From positions 3,194,424 to 3,258,423 of the forward strand of contig JAHBUP010000001.1 of NCBI GenBank assembly GCA_019638015.1: 64,000 nucleotides of DNA, written 5' to 3'. Origin of the DNA: Melioribacteraceae bacterium. Lineage in GTDB: Bacteria; Bacteroidota; Ignavibacteria; Ignavibacteriales; Melioribacteraceae. The translations under genes and the position numbers were made by a program. Shown in pieces: positions 1 through 9,550 of this stretch (the first letter of the stretch is position 1; each line of letters starts with the position of its first letter). The notes under the pieces were generated by a model. That model did no database searches, had not been told where the DNA came from, and saw only the letters and a program-made list of their open reading frames with translations.

Positions 1-244
1 GATGCACTTCTGCCGGACTGACTGTATCTAAATATGCATGATTTTCTCTCAGCAGATTTAGGATTCCAACATTGTAATTTGCCTTCATGGCATACAATAT
101 TTTTAGTTTGGGCCAGTTAATGAATTTTTTGAGCTCGTTATATCTTTCAATAATAAGATCACCATCATAAACATAAAGCGGAGTGCCATATTTATTAGCA
201 TAATTCAGGAGTTGAGTATTATTCGAACCGGACAATTTTTCCAT
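1..244 (-). CDS. lysA: Diaminopimelate decarboxylase, N-terminal part (runs off window)
   Basis: I translated 81 codons from an ATG at 244 to the window edge. LysA is a PLP enzyme of the alanine-racemase-like barrel family that decarboxylates meso-diaminopimelate to lysine. The visible part shows the family signatures YGTPLYVYD (about residues 19-27) and YAMKAN (51-56), whose Lys54 is the expected PLP lysine, followed by VSPAEV. An AAAAGG ribosome site lies just before the ATG. The gene starts 22 bp after the PLP synthase-like gene stop, so it is probably the last visible member of the five-gene unit. Other fold-type III decarboxylases share these motifs, so the substrate is inferred. The C-terminal catalytic half is outside the window. 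Confidence 0.88.
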   Translation of the reverse strand, partial: MEKLSGSNNTQLLNYANKYGTPLYVYDGDLIIERYNELKKFINWPKLKILYAMKANYNVGILNLLRENHAYLDTVSPAEVH

Positions 245-266
245 CACAAACCTTTTGGAGAATAAA

Positions 267-1394
267 TTATAGAATTCTATTGAGTTCGTAAATCAAGTTT
301 TTAATTTGCTCTTTAGTGTGAGTAGAAAACACCACTATTCTTAAAGCTCCATTTTCACCACTGCCCATGTAATTTATATACTGTATCAAAAAACCTTTTT
401 CCATTAATTCCCGATGAACTTTTTGCATCAGTTCTTTATTCTTTAAGCTCCAGGATACTATTGGCACTACCGTTTCATTAGTCTCAATGCCAATCTTTCT
501 CAATTCGCTTTTAAGGTACTTTGCATTTTCCCACAACAAGTCTTTAAACTGGGGATTTTCCTTCACCATTCGCAAACCCGTTAAAGATGCGGCAATAGCG
601 GATGATGGAGCTGGTGTTGCACCATTAAGTATATGATTATTCTTTATTTCGTCAATCAATTCTTTATTAGCAGGTACTATTCCACCAAATCCACCAAATG
701 CTTTTGAGAATGTTCCTCCATAAAATATTCTGTCAGAATCTAATCCATAATATTCTTTTGTTCCCCTTCCATTTTCGCCAAGAATACCCATTGCGTGTGC
801 GTCATCAATCCAAATAATACCATTATAATTACTCACTGCTTTTTCATACAGATCAATTGGGGCTATTTCACCACTAATAGGAAATATCCCATCCGTAATT
901 ATAAGCGGTGTTTGATTCATTTTAAGATTGGAGGATAATTTTTTATTCAAATCATCTATATCCATGTGAGAGAAAGTAATAACCGGTTTTCCATTCAACT
1001 TTACCGCATGCTGATTACTATAATGAGCTACTTCGTCAATAAATATTATGTCAAATGAATTAGTGATATCTAATGCCGGAATTGCCGCGAGATCGGAAAG
1101 AAATCCCGATGGAATATACGCCGCGTCTTCTGTATCAAAAAAGCGGGCGGCTTCCATTTCAAGATCAAGTAATAGTTGAGTTGTTCCATAACTTCCACGG
1201 GATGACGCGCTTGTTATACCATATTTCTTTAGAGCTTCGATCGATGAATTTATAACAGCTTCATGTTTATGCAATTCATAATAACTTGTACCGGCAAAAA
1301 AAGAGTATTCCTTTCCGTCAATTATAGTTCTGGCTCCGGACGCGGAATCCATAACTAATTGATGCGCGCTATTTTGAAGGATGTCCTCTTGCAT
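267..1394 (-). CDS. Alpha-oxoamine synthase-like PLP enzyme (KBL/BioF family)
   Basis: This 375-residue fold-type I PLP enzyme belongs to the family that condenses an amino acid with an acyl-CoA (8-amino-7-oxononanoate synthase, 2-amino-3-ketobutyrate ligase, serine palmitoyltransferase, ALA synthase). The aspartate and histidine of DDAH (197-200) and the PLP lysine in GGTFSKAFGG (Lys231) are present, as is the ring-stacking histidine in DEVAHYS (His124). The glycine-rich GxxxxxSRGSYGTTQ stretch (59-73) is present, but the usual histidine of the H-x-x-L-E motif reads LLDLE here, which is unusual. No biotin genes are nearby, so an AONS assignment is not supported. It starts 6 bp after the upstream dehydrogenase and leads into lysA. 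The true substrates are unknown. Confidence 0.8.
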   Translation of the reverse strand: MQEDILQNSAHQLVMDSASGARTIIDGKEYSFFAGTSYYELHKHEAVINSSIEALKKYGITSASSRGSYGTTQLLLDLEMEAARFFDTEDAAYIPSGFLSDLAAIPALDITNSFDIIFIDEVAHYSNQHAVKLNGKPVITFSHMDIDDLNKKLSSNLKMNQTPLIITDGIFPISGEIAPIDLYEKAVSNYNGIIWIDDAHAMGILGENGRGTKEYYGLDSDRIFYGGTFSKAFGGFGGIVPANKELIDEIKNNHILNGATPAPSSAIAASLTGLRMVKENPQFKDLLWENAKYLKSELRKIGIETNETVVPIVSWSLKNKELMQKVHRELMEKGFLIQYINYMGSGENGALRIVVFSTHTKEQIKNLIYELNRIL

Positions 1395-1400
1395 ATCTTA

Positions 1401-4328
1401 TTACTTAATTAAAGCATCATAAATAATTTCTACGGGATGCAGCGCATTTCTCTTTGTGCCATCAAATATTTGATGCCTGCAGCTCGTTCCCGGCGCACAA
1501 ATTAATATATCCTCATTCTCATTTCTAATTGCAGGAAAAAGAACTAATTCTCCAACTTTCATCGATATATCGTAATGTTCCTCCTCGTAGCCAAACGAAC
1601 CGGCCATTCCGCAACAGCCGGAAGGTATTTCTTCCACACTATAATTTTTTGGTATTGATAATGCTTCTATAGTTGGCTTTGTGGACGCGATAGCTTTTTG
1701 CTGACAATGCCCATGCAATTTAATCTTTCGCTTCTCTGCCGTAAATGTTTCTGACTTTATTTTTCCTTTTTTAAATTCCGATGAAATAAACTCATCAAAA
1801 GTAAATACTGATTTCGACATATTTATTGCTGCAGACTTAATATTTTTATCCACAAGATCGAGATATTCATCTCTAAAAGATAATATTGCCGAGACTTCAA
1901 TTCCTACTAAAGGTGAATCGGGGGTAATTTTATCTTTTAACAAAGTTACATTTTTATTGGCTACACTTTTTGCGTTTCTCAATAAGCCTTTTGTGATAAA
2001 TGTTCTACCGCTCTCGGCATGCTTAGGAATTATTACCTCATAGCCTAAATTATTCAGCAACTGAAAAGCTTTAATCCCCAATTCGGCATCGTTATAGTTT
2101 GTAAATTCATCAATAAATAAATTTACTCGTCCATTGGGATACTCATTTTTTCTGAAATTGTTTTTATTCTTTCGATACCACGCGCTAAATGACTTTTTTG
2201 ATAATAATGGAAGATTACGCTTTTTTGTGATTCCAATAATACTTTTCGTGATTTTTAATTTTAAAAAGAAGTTTACTATTCCCGAAAATTTAGTTGCTAT
2301 CAAATTAATTGTGGGAAGATAAGCTATTAATCTAGTGCGAAGAGGTATTCCATTTGCGTCATAATAATGCTGTAGAAATTCACTTTTAAGCTTCGCCATA
2401 TCAATTCCGGAGGGGCATTCAGATTTACAGGCTTTACACGATAAACATAAATCCATCACCTCATAAATTTCATGGTGATCAAATGGATTAACTTTTTTGG
2501 ATCTTGTTAGATATTCGCGCAGAGTATTTGCGCGCGCGCGAGTTGAGTTTTTTTCATCACGTGTGGCGCGGTAACTTGGACACATTGTACCGCCGATTAA
2601 ATCGCTCTTTCTACAGTCGGCTGATCCATTGCATTTTTCTGCCGCTCTTAAAATTCCTTTTGTCGTTGAAAAATCATAAACAGTGGGAATGCTTCTCGGT
2701 TCCTTATCAATTTCATATCTCAAACTCGTACTCATCCCAACTGTATCAACTATTTTACCCGGATTAAAAACATTGTGGGGGTCCCAGATTTTTTTTACCT
2801 CTTTACATAGTTGGTAATTATGCTCGCCAATTATGATTGGAATAAATTCACCGCGTAACCGTCCATCGCCATGTTCGCCGCTTAATGAGCCATTATATTT
2901 TTTTACAAGATGAGCCGCTTCTTTTGTGATTGAGTAGAATAATTTTACATCAAATGAATCTTTCAGATTTAACATTGGATTTAAATGAAGCTCGCCGGAG
3001 CCGATATGAGCGTAATAAGCGCAATCGATATTATTTTTTTTCAATAGAGCATCCAGTTCTTCCATAAATAGGGGTAAATCGACCGGGCGAACACAGGTAT
3101 CCTCTATAAATTGTTCTGTTCTTTTATCCCCCGGGATATTACCCAATAAACCCAAGCCCGCTTTTCTTATTGCCCATACTTTATTCATTTCTTCATTTAG
3201 CAATAATGGATAATGGTAACCATAGCCATTCTCTTTTAATTCATTCTCAAGATTCTCCGCAATTGACTGAATCTCTTCAACTGACTCTCTCGCAAATTCA
3301 ACAACAAGTAATGCTGCCGGATCTCCCTTTATAAAAGTACGATTTTTGCTCTGCTCAATATTTACTTTTGTACAATCAAGAATTTTTCCATCAATTAATT
3401 CAACCGCGCCCGGTTTATACTTTAACGCAATTAAATTTGCTTTATATGTTTCTTCCAGTGAATTCATATGAACAGCAACAACGCCGACATTTTTTGGAGG
3501 AAGCGGCACCAGATTTAACTTTATCTCGGTAGTAAATGCTAAGGTTCCTTCAGAGCCGGCTAAAAGTTTGCAAACATTAAATTTTTCATCACGCATACCA
3601 AATAGATCACATTGCAGTAACTGATCGATAGCGTAACCATTATTTCGACGGTTAATTTCTTGTGAAGGATATTCTTTAATAATTTCTTTTTGATTATTTG
3701 AGTCGGATAATAAAAAATACATTCGATCATAAATTTTATTTTCTAGTGAACTACCATTACATTTTTCAATAACTTCTTCTTTTGTGAGTGGTTTAAATGT
3801 AACTTCTGACCCATCACTCAAAATTACATCCGCTTCAATAACATGATCGCGTGTTGAACCGTAAAGTATTGAATGAGCTCCACATGAATTATTACCAAAC
3901 ATTCCGCCAAGATTACATCTACTGCTCGTAGCGGTTTCGGGACCAAACAGCAATCCATACTTTTTCAATTCCATATTCAGTTCATCAAGCACAACGCCTG
4001 GTTGAACTCTAACCCATCTTTCTTCACTGTTTATCTCAACTATCCGGTTCATATATTTTGAAATATCAATCACAATTCCATCACCAACTACTTGTCCGGC
4101 TAAGGAAGTTCCAGCGGCTCGCGGAATTATCGAGAGACCATGTTTTGCGGCAAAATCAATAATAAGTTTTACATCACTTTTTGATTTCGGAACTACAACC
4201 GCCATCGGTTTTTCTCTGTACACTGAGGCGTCGGTTGCATAAATTACTTTTGATAACTCATCTAACAGCAGATCCCCCTCAATTCTTTCCTTCAATCTTG
4301 ATAATTGGTCAAATGTGGATATAGTCAT
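1401..4328 (-). CDS. FAD-linked oxidase fused to Fe-S/CCG domain (YdiJ-like D-2-hydroxyacid dehydrogenase)
   Basis: This 975-residue fusion resembles E. coli YdiJ, a D-2-hydroxyglutarate dehydrogenase of similar length. Domain order: an N-terminal FAD-binding PCMH domain with the loop RAAGTSLAGQ (70-79) and GNNSCGAHS (145-153); an FAD-oxidase C-terminal domain with the metal-binding AHIGSGELHLNP (440-451) and SGEHGDGRLRGEF (482-494); a ferredoxin-like region with Cys566/572/583 and CLSCKACKSECP (628-639); and a CCG-type domain with GHCQQK (873-878), CCG (905-907) and Cys944/950. Electrons probably pass from the flavin through the Fe-S clusters to quinone or another acceptor. It is in a tight unit with the PLP synthase-like gene 6 bp downstream and DUF4922 gene 17 bp upstream. 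The exact hydroxyacid is not determined. Confidence 0.87.
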   Translation of the reverse strand: MTISTFDQLSRLKERIEGDLLLDELSKVIYATDASVYREKPMAVVVPKSKSDVKLIIDFAAKHGLSIIPRAAGTSLAGQVVGDGIVIDISKYMNRIVEINSEERWVRVQPGVVLDELNMELKKYGLLFGPETATSSRCNLGGMFGNNSCGAHSILYGSTRDHVIEADVILSDGSEVTFKPLTKEEVIEKCNGSSLENKIYDRMYFLLSDSNNQKEIIKEYPSQEINRRNNGYAIDQLLQCDLFGMRDEKFNVCKLLAGSEGTLAFTTEIKLNLVPLPPKNVGVVAVHMNSLEETYKANLIALKYKPGAVELIDGKILDCTKVNIEQSKNRTFIKGDPAALLVVEFARESVEEIQSIAENLENELKENGYGYHYPLLLNEEMNKVWAIRKAGLGLLGNIPGDKRTEQFIEDTCVRPVDLPLFMEELDALLKKNNIDCAYYAHIGSGELHLNPMLNLKDSFDVKLFYSITKEAAHLVKKYNGSLSGEHGDGRLRGEFIPIIIGEHNYQLCKEVKKIWDPHNVFNPGKIVDTVGMSTSLRYEIDKEPRSIPTVYDFSTTKGILRAAEKCNGSADCRKSDLIGGTMCPSYRATRDEKNSTRARANTLREYLTRSKKVNPFDHHEIYEVMDLCLSCKACKSECPSGIDMAKLKSEFLQHYYDANGIPLRTRLIAYLPTINLIATKFSGIVNFFLKLKITKSIIGITKKRNLPLLSKKSFSAWYRKNKNNFRKNEYPNGRVNLFIDEFTNYNDAELGIKAFQLLNNLGYEVIIPKHAESGRTFITKGLLRNAKSVANKNVTLLKDKITPDSPLVGIEVSAILSFRDEYLDLVDKNIKSAAINMSKSVFTFDEFISSEFKKGKIKSETFTAEKRKIKLHGHCQQKAIASTKPTIEALSIPKNYSVEEIPSGCCGMAGSFGYEEEHYDISMKVGELVLFPAIRNENEDILICAPGTSCRHQIFDGTKRNALHPVEIIYDALIK

Positions 4329-4345
4329 AATTAATATTCCAAATA

Positions 4346-5338
4346 CTAACTAAATTTTATTCTTTCAATTAGCTTTTCAAACTCTGCATCTGAAAATGTA
4401 ACCTGCTCAAATATAGCGATTAATAATTCCTTTGAAATTATTTTGAAATCTTCTTCTCTTGGGAAGATAGTAACGCCCCCTAAATCAACAGCAGCGGGAC
4501 TTATCAGTATTTTTTTCTCCCCCTCTTCAAAGAAGTAAGTTGGACGATGTTTACTTCTCGGGAATATTAATAGGCGCCAACTCTCATTAAACGTACAAAT
4601 TATATTTAACATTGGTTCATGCTCATCACCACTCAGCGCATTATAAATTCTATGAAACTCTGCAATTAACAATTCCCTATTGCTCGCTTCTATTGCCATA
4701 AAATTTCGGTGATAACCAAATATCGCACGAGTAGTTAATTCTTTATTTGTATTTATTGTTTGAGAATTCTTTTTAATTATTATCTCGTATTCATTATCAA
4801 TTCTCATAAATCCAAAATTACCCGCTTGAAAGTGGAGGTGATCGGGAGCTGAAGCGCCGCATCTTGGACCATTATAAAATACTGTGTAATCCTTTCCCAG
4901 CAGTTCCGAAATCAACAGCATATTATTTATTTCAGGAAGAATACTTTGAGGAATATGATGAAGTGATGGAATAGTAAAATGTTTGGTGAATATCGGGAAT
5001 GGATTAACTAACAATACATAATCATTTACTAGTTTTACCGCTTTTTGTTCAGGAGGTAAATTTTGAGTACATAAAAAACATGGGCGCGATTGAATTGATT
5101 TGGAATCAACTTTAGCTGAGGATGAAATTATTCTCCCTGGATTAAATTGAGCGTCAATAGTGTAGCCGTCGAAATCGAAATGCTTTATTTGTACAGAATT
5201 TAATGCCTGGTAATTTTCGGAAGCCAGCGGCCAAGTTTTAATTTGCTGTTCAAAAAGTCTTGCGGCTTTTTCGGGAGTTCCACCTAATAGATCTTCCTCT
5301 TCAAAATAGAAATTATTATCAGTCGGAATTATCTGCAT
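4346..5338 (-). CDS. DUF4922 / HIT-like nucleotidyltransferase
   Basis: I recognise the DUF4922-type architecture related to GalT, ATP adenylyltransferase and GDP-hexose phosphorylases. A CFLC pair lies early in the protein and could bind a metal. The HIT-type active-site motif HLHFQ follows a GASAPD stretch. Such enzymes transfer or phosphorolyse nucleotides on sugar phosphates. The open frame extends to 5362, but I prefer the ATG at 5338 (MQIIPTDN), which gives 330 residues. Either start overlaps the 3' end of the glycosyltransferase gene, so the two are translationally coupled and probably act together on a sugar nucleotide. The substrate is unknown. Confidence 0.72.
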   Translation of the reverse strand: MQIIPTDNNFYFEEEDLLGGTPEKAARLFEQQIKTWPLASENYQALNSVQIKHFDFDGYTIDAQFNPGRIISSSAKVDSKSIQSRPCFLCTQNLPPEQKAVKLVNDYVLLVNPFPIFTKHFTIPSLHHIPQSILPEINNMLLISELLGKDYTVFYNGPRCGASAPDHLHFQAGNFGFMRIDNEYEIIIKKNSQTINTNKELTTRAIFGYHRNFMAIEASNRELLIAEFHRIYNALSGDEHEPMLNIICTFNESWRLLIFPRSKHRPTYFFEEGEKKILISPAAVDLGGVTIFPREEDFKIISKELLIAIFEQVTFSDAEFEKLIERIKFS

Positions 5339-6782
5339 TGCGGTTTTTCCTCTGGCGCGCAAGAACTTCTATAGTTCTGATCCTATCTTTATACTCGTTA
5401 TATATATTTTGTTTGTTGATATCGAGTGAGGCATCCGAATTTCCTTCCCATCTTCTGCACATATAAATCGGCTCATATATTCTGCCGATCTGATAATTTC
5501 TGGAAATTAATAAACCGACGGCATAATCTTCACCGTAGCTTACATTCGGGATTTTAAATTCCCTTAATACCGGCGTGTAAAATGCTCTTGGTGCGCCAAG
5601 ACCATTAATTCTTAGTGCGTTATTTCTGCCATTATCAGGTGTCCATTCTTTATGATCAACAATTCCGGGGGGAATCTCTTCCAATTTGAAATTGGTCATT
5701 TTATAGCTGCCAATTACCATGGCGCATTTTTCTTTTCTGAAAAGATCGACAATTTTTTGAACAGTAAATTCATCGTAATAAATATCATCGCTATCCAATT
5801 GAATAGAATATCTTCCGCATAAATCATGACTTACAGCTTCATTCCAGCACCCACCAATTCCTAAATCTTTTCGTTGAGGAATTATGTGAATAAGTCTCTC
5901 ATCTTTTTCAGCAAACTCTTTTATTTTTTCCGTCGTTCCATCATCAGAATAATTATCAACAACAAGCAGATTAAACTTAAAATCTGTCTTCTGGGACAAC
6001 ACCGAAGTTATAGCATCACCAATAGTGCTAACTCTGTTTTTAACCGGTATTATAACAGAAGCCTCGAGAGTAAATTCAGAATCTGTTAATTCAATCTCAT
6101 CAAATTTAGGAGAAAGATAAGCACCAATTTTTTTAAGATGAGAAGTTACAGCTAACTCCATTTCAATTTGCACGTCACGGTTTTTGGGATTTACATAATC
6201 GAATTGTTTTACGCCACTTTTACGAAGATCAGTTTCAACAGTCGTATATAAAAATTCCGGTATTCTAATAAACTCACGATGAGTTGATAGATGCAGCCTT
6301 AAATCATAAATACCGGCGAATTTATATTGCTGTTCACTCTTGTATTTCTTCAAAAATTCTGTATTAATAAACATCATGTATCCAAAATCAAAATCGTCAC
6401 GAAGACTGCCGAGTTGATAATCGTTAACAGGATGTTTGCTAATCTCATTCTCTTTTTTATCGAAGAAATTTGAGTAAACTAAAGCCGCTCCGGTAGAATT
6501 AATAACATTATAAAATCTTTCTACGGCAAATTGCCCGAGTTGGAAATGATTATCCTGAGTAAAGAGGCAAATAAACTTTGCTTCCGCTTTATCTCTAATC
6601 ATTTCAAATGTGGTTGTGCTGGTTATGTCGGGTACCTCCAATACTTCACAATTGCGGGGTACATCATCAAACTTTTTAGTGGATAGCAGATAAATTTTAG
6701 AAATAAGCTTGCATGAGTTCAATTCTTGAATGGTTTCGGCGCTGTGCTGAGCTCCGCTGTAGGGTAGAAAAACAGTAATCAT
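5319..6782 (-). CDS. Tandem GT-A family 2 glycosyltransferase
   Basis: The 487-residue protein has two GT-A-like halves. The second half (about 240-450) is a standard family 2 glycosyltransferase: SVIIPVKNR (242-250), [10 protein letters not shown], and the metal/nucleotide-sugar motif LDSDD (329-333). The first half (1-200) starts [10 protein letters not shown] and keeps the fold pattern with FTQDN around 74-78, but lacks a clean DXD, so it may be a degenerate or accessory domain. No signal peptide or membrane segment is seen, so it should act in the cytosol. It is the first gene of the five-gene unit and overlaps the DUF4922 gene. Donor and acceptor are unknown. Confidence 0.8.
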   Translation of the reverse strand: MITVFLPYSGAQHSAETIQELNSCKLISKIYLLSTKKFDDVPRNCEVLEVPDITSTTTFEMIRDKAEAKFICLFTQDNHFQLGQFAVERFYNVINSTGAALVYSNFFDKKENEISKHPVNDYQLGSLRDDFDFGYMMFINTEFLKKYKSEQQYKFAGIYDLRLHLSTHREFIRIPEFLYTTVETDLRKSGVKQFDYVNPKNRDVQIEMELAVTSHLKKIGAYLSPKFDEIELTDSEFTLEASVIIPVKNRVSTIGDAITSVLSQKTDFKFNLLVVDNYSDDGTTEKIKEFAEKDERLIHIIPQRKDLGIGGCWNEAVSHDLCGRYSIQLDSDDIYYDEFTVQKIVDLFRKEKCAMVIGSYKMTNFKLEEIPPGIVDHKEWTPDNGRNNALRINGLGAPRAFYTPVLREFKIPNVSYGEDYAVGLLISRNYQIGRIYEPIYMCRRWEGNSDASLDINKQNIYNEYKDRIRTIEVLARQRKNRNADNSD

Positions 6783-6884
6783 TTTATGTAAATCTCCGAT
6801 TATGTAAAACTGACTTGCAGAATAAATTCAGTAAAAACAATTTTGCAAATAAATGAATAGATGATAGTGGAAATTTCAAAATAA

Positions 6885-6914
6885 TTCCCCTCTCAAAATT
6901 AATTGAGAGGGGAA
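6885..6914 (-). terminator. Strong intrinsic hairpin terminator
   Basis: A perfect 12-bp inverted repeat (TTCCCCTCTCAA / TTGAGAGGGGAA) with a 6-nt loop follows the stop of the T9SS gene at 6943. It is flanked by A/T runs on both sides and so could work in both directions. It closes the long minus-strand series that starts at the sensor kinase (22223). Confidence 0.85.
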
Positions 6915-6942
6915 AAAATGATAAGCAATAATAATTTAATTA

Positions 6943-8214
6943 TTACTTAACTAACAACATTTTCTTCGAAAGAGTAACAGTACCTGTTGTAAGTTTATAC
7001 ATATAAATACCGCTTGCTAATTGAGAAGCATCAAAGCTTACTTCATAAGTTCCAACGCCTTTGAATGTATCTAACAATGTAGCAACTTCTTCACCAATTG
7101 TGTTATAAACTTTTAAGCTAACAAATCCTTGTTCAGGAATTGAAAACTTAATATTTGTTGTTGGGTTGAATGGATTTGGATAGTTTTGTGACAGTTCATA
7201 TCCAGTTGGCAATTCCTCTAATTTTTTTACATCGGTTCCACCCTGAACTACTTTTTGAACTAGATCGGTTGTACCTGTGCCAAAAGAGCCGAGATATGCA
7301 ATTTTTCCATCAAGCGAAAATGCTAATGCTCTTGGTCTTTCAACTGGATTTGCAGGATCTCTGAAAGCCCACTTCATACTATCAACCACTTTTTTAGATG
7401 TAAAATCATAAGCATACCAAGAACCAGGTGTAAAACCTGAACCAGCATCTGGTTTATCATTCATTGAACCGCCAGCCATCCACAAATATCCTGTTCCAGG
7501 CTGCCATGTAAATGATTCGCAACGTGCGCCTTGCATTATTGAATCTTTTAATGCGAACGCCGAAAATTCATCTGCCCTGTTATATACATATACTTTACCT
7601 GTTGTATATCCAGCCCAATAAATTGTATTTCCATTTTTAGATACTTCAAAACTTCTAGAAAAACCAGGTGCCTTTTCAATTGCTGATCCAATCAATGTTA
7701 AATTCTGATCATACATTGATACAGGAAATGCACCAGGACTTACCGGTCCGATAAATATTGTGCCATCATTCGCAACTGCAGGAGCAGTAGGAGCAGCGGC
7801 CAGAGTTGCTTTTTTTAGTCCTAACCCTGTCTTATGGTCAACTAAATATAATGCAGGTCCGCCGGTAGCAACTAAAATGTTACCATCAATATTTGTTCGC
7901 ATGCCTCTGTTTGTTGTATTTCGCATTGTATCGTTTAATATTTTCCATATTGGTGAGAATGGTGCTTGAGTTCCATCTGGATTATAAACATAAAGAAGGT
8001 ATACTCCTTTAACTGTATCTCCAGGTGCAACAGCATGATTTACACTAGCCCATCTACCAACCCAAATTTTTCCCTCTCCATCTACTGCGGTTGCATGGTT
8101 TTGGCCGCTGTTTGGATTGCTCGTGGGCCAAGCCCCTTGATTACTCCATTGTGCCTCAATAATACTTGCAGTCATAATTACTAATGCAAGTAATAATGTA
8201 ATTTTCTTTAACAT
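6943..8214 (-). CDS. Secreted beta-propeller-like protein with T9SS sorting tail
   Basis: This 423-residue exported protein has an N-terminal signal peptide (MLKKITLLLALVIMTAS, cleaved near EAQ). A central region of repeated strands includes DGEGKIWVG and DGNILVATGG blocks and resembles an NHL/Kelch-type propeller. The last 80 or so residues form a T9SS type A sorting domain, starting at YELSQNYPNPFNP and ending in KKMLLVK. It should be exported through the type IX system and anchored at or released from the cell surface. It is last in the series with the TonB receptor, PorV-like and IPT proteins and is followed by a strong terminator. No enzymatic motif is seen. A binding or scaffolding role is only a guess. 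Confidence 0.8.
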   Translation of the reverse strand: MLKKITLLLALVIMTASIIEAQWSNQGAWPTSNPNSGQNHATAVDGEGKIWVGRWASVNHAVAPGDTVKGVYLLYVYNPDGTQAPFSPIWKILNDTMRNTTNRGMRTNIDGNILVATGGPALYLVDHKTGLGLKKATLAAAPTAPAVANDGTIFIGPVSPGAFPVSMYDQNLTLIGSAIEKAPGFSRSFEVSKNGNTIYWAGYTTGKVYVYNRADEFSAFALKDSIMQGARCESFTWQPGTGYLWMAGGSMNDKPDAGSGFTPGSWYAYDFTSKKVVDSMKWAFRDPANPVERPRALAFSLDGKIAYLGSFGTGTTDLVQKVVQGGTDVKKLEELPTGYELSQNYPNPFNPTTNIKFSIPEQGFVSLKVYNTIGEEVATLLDTFKGVGTYEVSFDASQLASGIYMYKLTTGTVTLSKKMLLVK

Positions 8215-8284
8215 GGTGTCTCCTTTTTTGTTTGTGATATTTTAATTAAATCAATTAGTGATTTAATAGCCCTTCAATTTTATT

Positions 8285-9499
8285 TTACTGAATCCCATAA
8301 TATGGCGCGCTCGTTTTTTGCATATCAACGCGAACCAATGTATGTAGAATTGAAACAGTGCCTCCTGTTCCTACTTCAGTATATTCTCTTACATAAAACA
8401 AATTTCTTTTTGTACCCCACACCAGTGATCTTGCTGCCGGGGCAATTAATCCTGGATAAAGACCAGAAGCAGTTCCTCCATTCTTCACTACAATTAATGC
8501 ATCATTTTGATTAGAGCCAATTATTAAATCACCATCAGCCGAAAACGCGAGTGCGCCGACAGTAACTTTACCCAATCCATATTTTGCACCTATATCAAAA
8601 TATTTTTCCTTATCTCCTATCGAAGTTTCTGAGTTTATCTTATATCTATAGATTGCTTCCTCACTATCCTTTTTACCGGCAACATATAGATATCCATTAT
8701 AAACTCTTATTGATGAAACAGAATAATCTATTGGGAAAGCGGTAATAACTTTTGCAGGAGTAATGCTGAAAAGATTCCCTCCGGTGCCGGCGGCCCACAT
8801 ATTCTTATTAGCGTCAAAATCGAGCGCTACAATTGCATTACCTGTTGGGAATGTTACATATGTAGCGGCAACTTTTCCCTCTTCAACCTGGAAGATAGCT
8901 CTTAAATTTCTCGTGCCATATAGAATATTATTCGGTCCAAATTTCATATCGAAGAAAAATGACTCAGCTCCTTTTGGAGCGAAATCTGAAATCACTCCGG
9001 CAGGAGTTATTTTTTTAACTCCCCTATTATTTAGATACACATAAACATTTTCGTCTTTATCTATGGTTACGGTCATAGGATCTTCAACACCTTTGGTGAA
9101 AGCGTAATATATTCCAACAGCTTCAAGAAGATTATATTTTACAACATTGCTAAAATCTTCTACTCCCTGCACAGCTATTTTTGTATTTAATTGATTCTGA
9201 ATTAATTTAGGCGCTTTTACAACCAGCTTATTCGGAGAGGCCGAGAGCACAACCGCTTTCGCGGTACCAAAGAAGACAAAATTTTCTTCCGATACAGAAG
9301 AAAAATTTGAGCCGTTGATAGTAATATCGGTAACCCCCGCCAAAGCCTCATTTGCCGGTTCCATGCTCGAAATCACCGGGATGTTACCTTTCGGTTCAAC
9401 CTGATATAAACTTGGGGAGGCTTCTTCGTTGCATCCAAAACTGAATGCCGCAATTATTAATAAAAGTACTGAATAAAAAATTTGTTTTACCTTTTTCAT
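8285..9499 (-). CDS. IPT/TIG-domain surface lipoprotein with NHL-like repeats
   Basis: This 404-residue predicted lipoprotein carries a signal sequence ending in the lipobox FSFGC with Cys23. An IPT/TIG immunoglobulin-like domain follows (about 40-130: PVISSMEPANEALAGVTDIT, then INGSNF). The rest has NHL/propeller-type repeats such as VTIDKDENVYVYLNNRG and DFDANKNMWAAGTGG. In Bacteroidota, IPT plus NHL lipoproteins are often encoded next to TonB receptors and serve as surface glycan-binding partners, so this may be the SusD/SGBP-like counterpart of the receptor at 12686-15760. That role is inferred from context only. Confidence 0.75.
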   Translation of the reverse strand: MKKVKQIFYSVLLLIIAAFSFGCNEEASPSLYQVEPKGNIPVISSMEPANEALAGVTDITINGSNFSSVSEENFVFFGTAKAVVLSASPNKLVVKAPKLIQNQLNTKIAVQGVEDFSNVVKYNLLEAVGIYYAFTKGVEDPMTVTIDKDENVYVYLNNRGVKKITPAGVISDFAPKGAESFFFDMKFGPNNILYGTRNLRAIFQVEEGKVAATYVTFPTGNAIVALDFDANKNMWAAGTGGNLFSITPAKVITAFPIDYSVSSIRVYNGYLYVAGKKDSEEAIYRYKINSETSIGDKEKYFDIGAKYGLGKVTVGALAFSADGDLIIGSNQNDALIVVKNGGTASGLYPGLIAPAARSLVWGTKRNLFYVREYTEVGTGGTVSILHTLVRVDMQKTSAPYYGIQ

Positions 9500-9550
9500 A
9501 TCTCAACACCAATAATTTTTATTTTCAATTAGAGAACTCGTTTCACTTAA

